DNA of 64,000 bases. Source: Bernardetia sp. (lineage in GTDB: Bacteria > Bacteroidota > Bacteroidia > Cytophagales > Bernardetiaceae). The stretch spans positions 62,001 to 126,000 of the forward strand of contig JAHDBD010000007.1 in NCBI GenBank assembly GCA_020630575.1, in the 5' to 3' direction. Shown here one piece after another: positions 60,559-64,000 of the stretch. The notes below the pieces were generated by a model. The model saw only the letters and a program-made list of their open reading frames with translations. It did no database searches and was not told the origin of the DNA. Numbering within the stretch: the first letter of the stretch is position 1; every line of letters begins with the position of its first letter. The position numbers and the translations under genes are program-made.

Positions 60559-62979
60559 ATGCCGAAAGGCTCTTTACTTCCCTTTTTACTGTTATTTTTA
60601 TTAAACGTATTTACATTTGTTAATGTATATGGTCAGCAAGACACGACTACTATTTTTTCTGATTCTCTTCAAAAAGAACAAATCTCTGTTTCGAATTTAA
60701 AAACAGAATTAAAAGAAATAATAAGTAAATCTAAAATTACTCAATCAGATTCACTACGTCAATTTTCTATTTTAGATTCATTAATCAATTTTTATAAAGA
60801 CATAAATAAAAAAGAGTACAATTATTTTTTGTCTGAAAAGAATAATTTGAGGTTTAAGTATGTCTTACCTGTAAAACCACCTATTGAAGAAAAGAATTAT
60901 ATTACTATTAAAGAAAACTTAGGTGTTTGGAAAGATACAACAGATGGTAAAATATCTATTGAAGAAATTGCAACTAATACAAGCAATTTATTTTCTGCCA
61001 ATACTATCAGTGCTTCAAATATGGAAGTAGGAGCATATTATTGGTTGCGTTTAAAGTTAGTTGGAAATGGTGTAAGAGATGAAGTAATAGCTTTACAAAT
61101 TGGTTCTGTTTTTGACGCTTGGTCAGAAATTACGTTTTATCGTGCTGTAGATGATGATGCCTTCCATATAGAGCATTCAGGTACAGACATAGATCCTAAA
61201 GAAAAGCCTGTTAAACAATGGCGTGATTATTTTTATATTGATGTTGCTGCTCAAGAAGAAGCTATTGTTTATCTTCGAATACATTCAAATGAATTGCGTT
61301 TTCATCCTAAGTATATTTTAGCGTATATAGGGGAGGCTGTAAGTGTAAGCAAAGGAGCTGATGAGTTTACTTATGCACAAGGAATTTTTCAAGGAATTTT
61401 GTGGGTGATGGCTTTCTACAATCTGTTGTTGTTTTTTATTATCAGAGATAAATTATATTTGTATTATGTAATAATGATTATAGGTATTCAACTGAATGTT
61501 TTTTATTATTATAGATATATTTATTTTCTTTTTCCAACCTCACATAATCTGATTCGTTCTTTTGTTGTTATTTCTCATCTTTTTATGATAGGAGGAGGGC
61601 TTTTATTTTTAAGAAGTTTCTTGAATATAAAAGAATTATTACCAAAATGGAACAAACTTATTAAGATAATAAATTACGCTCTAGTTATAGTGGTAATTGT
61701 ATTTATTGCAGATCATTTGTTTTTGCAGTATCCTGTTTGGAGCGATAATTTTAGTCCTTACAAACCTGCTCAAATAATAATTGTTTTTATAGGTATAATT
61801 GCAACCATTTTAGGATTCATATTAGGTATTCTTACCTTCCGAAAAGGGTATTCTGCTGCTCGTTATTACCTAATTGCTACAAGTGGTTTATTTATTGGAG
61901 CTATTTTTTATGCTCTTTCTTATTTGATAAATACACAAGGAGAATCTATTGTTAATTCGGACATGTTTATGTATTTTTTTCAAGGTGGAGTAGTAGTTCA
62001 ACTAGTATTTTATGCACTTGGTATTGGCTATCAAGTCAATCGTTTGGAGAGAGAAAAGTCAGATGCCCTTGCTGAAAACTTAGAGCTACAAAAAGAAACA
62101 ACTACTCTTTTAGAGAAAAAAGTAAAACAAAGAACTGTAGAAATAGAACAACAAAAAGAAGAAATTGAAGCTATCAATACTACTTTAATGGAGCAAAAAG
62201 GATTGATGGAAAAGCGAAATAATGATATTACTTCTAGTATAAACTATGCTAGACGTATTCAAGATGCCGTTTTACCAGACTTACGTTCTTTCAAACGTAG
62301 TGTGCCTAATTGTTTTGTTCTTTATAAACCTAGAGATATTGTTTCAGGAGATTTTTATTGGTTTGCTCAAAAAGATAATAAAATTGTTTTAGCTGCTGCT
62401 GACTGTACAGGACATGGTGTGCCAGGTGCATTTATGTCTATTTTAGGAGATTCTTATCTCAATCAGATTGTCAATTTACAAGGAGTTACAAAGGCTGATT
62501 CTATTTTGAGTCGTTTACATGGACAGATTCGAAGAGCTTTACGTCAATCTAGTACAGAGAATAAAGATGGAATGGATATTTCTATTTGTGTAATTGATTT
62601 AGAAAAGAATCAAGTTACTTTTGCAGGTGCAAAACGACCTCTTTTATATATTCAAGATGAAAAAATGGTTGAAGTAAAAGGAGACAAACACTCAGTAGGA
62701 GGTTTTCAAACCAATGCTGAAAATTCATATACTTCACACCAAATTGATATTACCAAACCTACTTCTTTTTATATTTTTTCTGATGGTTATGTAGATCAGT
62801 TTGGAGGAACACAAGGAAGAAAATTTATGATAAAAAGATTCAAAAGTCTTCTTTTAGAAATCCATAACGAACCCATGGTAAAACAAAGACAGCTTCTTGC
62901 ACAACACTTTGAAGATTGGAAAGGAAATAACAAACAAATTGATGATGTAATTGTCGTAGGTTTTCAAATCGAACCTTAA
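60559..62979 (+). CDS. 7TMR-DISM sensor with SpoIIE-type phosphatase output
   Basis: An 806-residue sensor. Signal peptide to VYGQ (residue 26). A coiled region is followed by a DISMED2-type sensing domain at about 110-260 (LGVWKDTTDGKISIEEI, YWLRLKL, IVYLRIHSNELRFHP). Seven spans of the 7TMR-DISM type lie between 274 and 490. A coiled coil covers 492-556. The output is a PP2C-like SpoIIE domain from 563: ARRIQDAVLP, GDFYW near 597, LAAADCTGHGVPGAFMS and DGMDISICVIDL with the metal-binding Asp residues, and FSDGYVDQFGG near 738. It should dephosphorylate a Ser/Thr-phosphorylated partner, usually an anti-sigma antagonist, but no such gene is adjacent. Confidence 0.92.
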   Translation: MPKGSLLPFLLLFLLNVFTFVNVYGQQDTTTIFSDSLQKEQISVSNLKTELKEIISKSKITQSDSLRQFSILDSLINFYKDINKKEYNYFLSEKNNLRFKYVLPVKPPIEEKNYITIKENLGVWKDTTDGKISIEEIATNTSNLFSANTISASNMEVGAYYWLRLKLVGNGVRDEVIALQIGSVFDAWSEITFYRAVDDDAFHIEHSGTDIDPKEKPVKQWRDYFYIDVAAQEEAIVYLRIHSNELRFHPKYILAYIGEAVSVSKGADEFTYAQGIFQGILWVMAFYNLLLFFIIRDKLYLYYVIMIIGIQLNVFYYYRYIYFLFPTSHNLIRSFVVISHLFMIGGGLLFLRSFLNIKELLPKWNKLIKIINYALVIVVIVFIADHLFLQYPVWSDNFSPYKPAQIIIVFIGIIATILGFILGILTFRKGYSAARYYLIATSGLFIGAIFYALSYLINTQGESIVNSDMFMYFFQGGVVVQLVFYALGIGYQVNRLEREKSDALAENLELQKETTTLLEKKVKQRTVEIEQQKEEIEAINTTLMEQKGLMEKRNNDITSSINYARRIQDAVLPDLRSFKRSVPNCFVLYKPRDIVSGDFYWFAQKDNKIVLAAADCTGHGVPGAFMSILGDSYLNQIVNLQGVTKADSILSRLHGQIRRALRQSSTENKDGMDISICVIDLEKNQVTFAGAKRPLLYIQDEKMVEVKGDKHSVGGFQTNAENSYTSHQIDITKPTSFYIFSDGYVDQFGGTQGRKFMIKRFKSLLLEIHNEPMVKQRQLLAQHFEDWKGNNKQIDDVIVVGFQIEP

Positions 62980-63003
62980 AGAGTTACAGATAAAAAGAAA
63001 TAT

Positions 63004-63041
63004 AAAAAGTCTAACTGATTTGATTATCAGTTAGACTTTTT
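63004..63041. terminator. Strong bidirectional terminator
   Basis: AAAAAGTCTAACTGAT (63004-63019) pairs perfectly with ATCAGTTAGACTTTTT (63026-63041), 16 bp, around a 6-nt loop. It serves the convergent phosphatase and PKD genes. Confidence 0.9.
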
Positions 63042-63063
63042 AGTGGTATTATTTCAAATTTTC

Positions 63064-64000
63064 TTAGTCACAATCATATTGATATTGTGTATTACTTGTA
63101 ATAGTAGTTCCTTGGACAAAAATAGTTGCTACACTAGTACGTAATAATCCTCTTGCATCAATAGTATTATTTACTTCACCTATGGTAGTTCCATTTCCAT
63201 CTTTTGAAACTGTCTTTTTAAGTTGGCAATCTTGATAAGTGTGTGTATCTGTTTGAGTAATTGTATTATTTGCATCATAAGTTTGTACAAGCTGTGGAAA
63301 ACTTCCTTCAATAGCTAAGAAGTTAGAAAATACCACATAACTATTCAATACTCCTGTTGTTGTATAATTCTCTGTACGAACTAAGCGATTATTTGCATCA
63401 TATTCCTCAATGCCGTAATCTGTCAGAGTTCCTGCTGCATCGTAATTATTTCCTCTTACAGTTTTGTTATTATTGCTATATTGAAATTCAACATAATTTT
63501 GTAATGAACCTCCGACTTTTGTTTCTGTTCTTGTTTTTAGTCCTTGTGCATTATATTGAAAACTTGTAACTAAAGTTCCTGCAATACTAGCTGTAGAGAC
63601 AGAAGAAATCTTTTTTATTCCATTTACAACTGTATAAGAGTATGTTACGGTAGTTGTAAAACCAGAACTGACAGTAGTAGTTTTTTCTACATAACATTCA
63701 GGCAAATTACATGGATTTGCATTTCCTCCTCCAGCTGCTGGTGCAATAGCAACAGTAGTAGATTGTTCACTCGTTCCTGCCGAATTAGAAACCACTAATT
63801 TTACATTAATATCTCCTTCTGTATCAAAAGTAAATTTTGGATTTTCTTCTGTTGAGCTAAAACTTGTACCTTCTGCTGACCATTGATAAGAAGTTGCATT
63901 TGTACTTTCATTTATGAAAGTCACTTCTTCTCCTGCCTTTGGGTTTTCTGGTGTAAAACTAAATGCTGCCACAGGAGCTGGTGTAGATGCTGTTACAGTA
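63064..64000 (-). CDS. PKD-domain protein, start beyond the window
   Basis: This minus-strand gene ends at 63064 and stays open to the window edge, so its beginning is missing; the apparent start at 63972 is a GTG inside the frame. At the visible N-terminus lies a PKD domain (FSFTPENPKAGEEVTFINES, SYQWSAEGTSF, NPKFTFDTEGDINVKLVVSN), followed by a Gly/Ala/Pro linker. The last 190 residues have repeated strand pairs with YDAAGTLTDYGIEEYDANNRLVR and FQYNAQGLKTRTE, which look like YD/RHS-type repeats. Surface location is likely. No C-terminal sorting domain is seen at its end, unlike the giant PKD protein. Confidence 0.8.
   Translation of the reverse strand, partial: TVTASTPAPVAAFSFTPENPKAGEEVTFINESTNATSYQWSAEGTSFSSTEENPKFTFDTEGDINVKLVVSNSAGTSEQSTTVAIAPAAGGGNANPCNLPECYVEKTTTVSSGFTTTVTYSYTVVNGIKKISSVSTASIAGTLVTSFQYNAQGLKTRTETKVGGSLQNYVEFQYSNNNKTVRGNNYDAAGTLTDYGIEEYDANNRLVRTENYTTTGVLNSYVVFSNFLAIEGSFPQLVQTYDANNTITQTDTHTYQDCQLKKTVSKDGNGTTIGEVNNTIDARGLLRTSVATIFVQGTTITSNTQYQYDCD

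Overview
The window looks like a chromosomal segment of a marine-type gliding Bacteroidota, most likely order Cytophagales. It is very AT-rich and its promoters fit the Bacteroidota pattern (TTTG, 18-20 nt, TAnnTTTG). It carries a SusC/SusD pair, a 1753-residue PKD/CHU_C protein with a type IX secretion type B sorting domain, GIN-domain and PepSY-like envelope proteins, MenD for menaquinone synthesis, and the tRNA-Trp/secE/nusG/rplKAJL cluster. The overall style resembles the Bernardetia/Flexibacter litoralis group; that genus-level guess is inference. I see no phage, insertion sequence, CRISPR array or rRNA.

Layout. 1-7 kb: end of a SnoaL-like gene, lpdA, a lipoprotein, a YfbK-type vWA lipoprotein and a TonB-dependent receptor. 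7-14.6 kb: menD, then on the minus strand an unknown protein, a TPR secreted protein and ftsX, followed by guaB. 14.6-22.3 kb: a TIKI/ChaN-like lipoprotein (minus), a hotdog thioesterase, a small helical exported protein, two tandem SPOR-ended paralogues, a Mpo1-like protein and pgk (both minus). 22.9-27.6 kb: SusC/SusD pair behind a long leader with two tandem hairpins. 27.7-33.5 kb: tRNA-Trp, secE, nusG, rplK, rplA, rplJ, rplL, then a YhhN protein and fabI; rpoB does not follow rplL. 33.7-39.7 kb: exported hypothetical and M48 protease (minus), ndk (plus), lipocalin-like lipoprotein and a COG2509 flavoprotein (minus). 40.3-49.8 kb: PepSY-like protein, BioF-like enzyme, FadL-like porin, unknown protein, uvrC, small membrane protein and SIMPL protein (both minus), and a protein that looks like a voltage sensor without a pore. 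49.9-64 kb: rseP with a TTG start, an exported hypothetical, the giant PKD/CHU_C protein, a GIN-domain lipoprotein, an LpxL-like protein with a C-terminal extension, a 7TMR-DISM/SpoIIE phosphatase, and the end of a PKD protein on the minus strand.

How it works together. Most of the content is housekeeping (translation, glycolysis, nucleotide, lipid and quinone synthesis, repair) mixed with cell-envelope genes, most in single-gene or two-gene units separated by strong hairpin terminators. Only the SusCD pair and the secE-rplL run look like real operons.

The most interesting signals are non-coding. A hairpin family with an ACCCTAAG/CTTAGGGT stem recurs at gene ends. A folded segment lies between rplJ and rplL. 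A nested inverted-repeat element lies at about 60.3-60.4 kb. A repeated AT-rich module precedes two unrelated genes. Among proteins, the pore-less voltage-sensor-like protein at 48.7 kb is the best candidate for something undescribed. I did not find a clear new multi-gene system.
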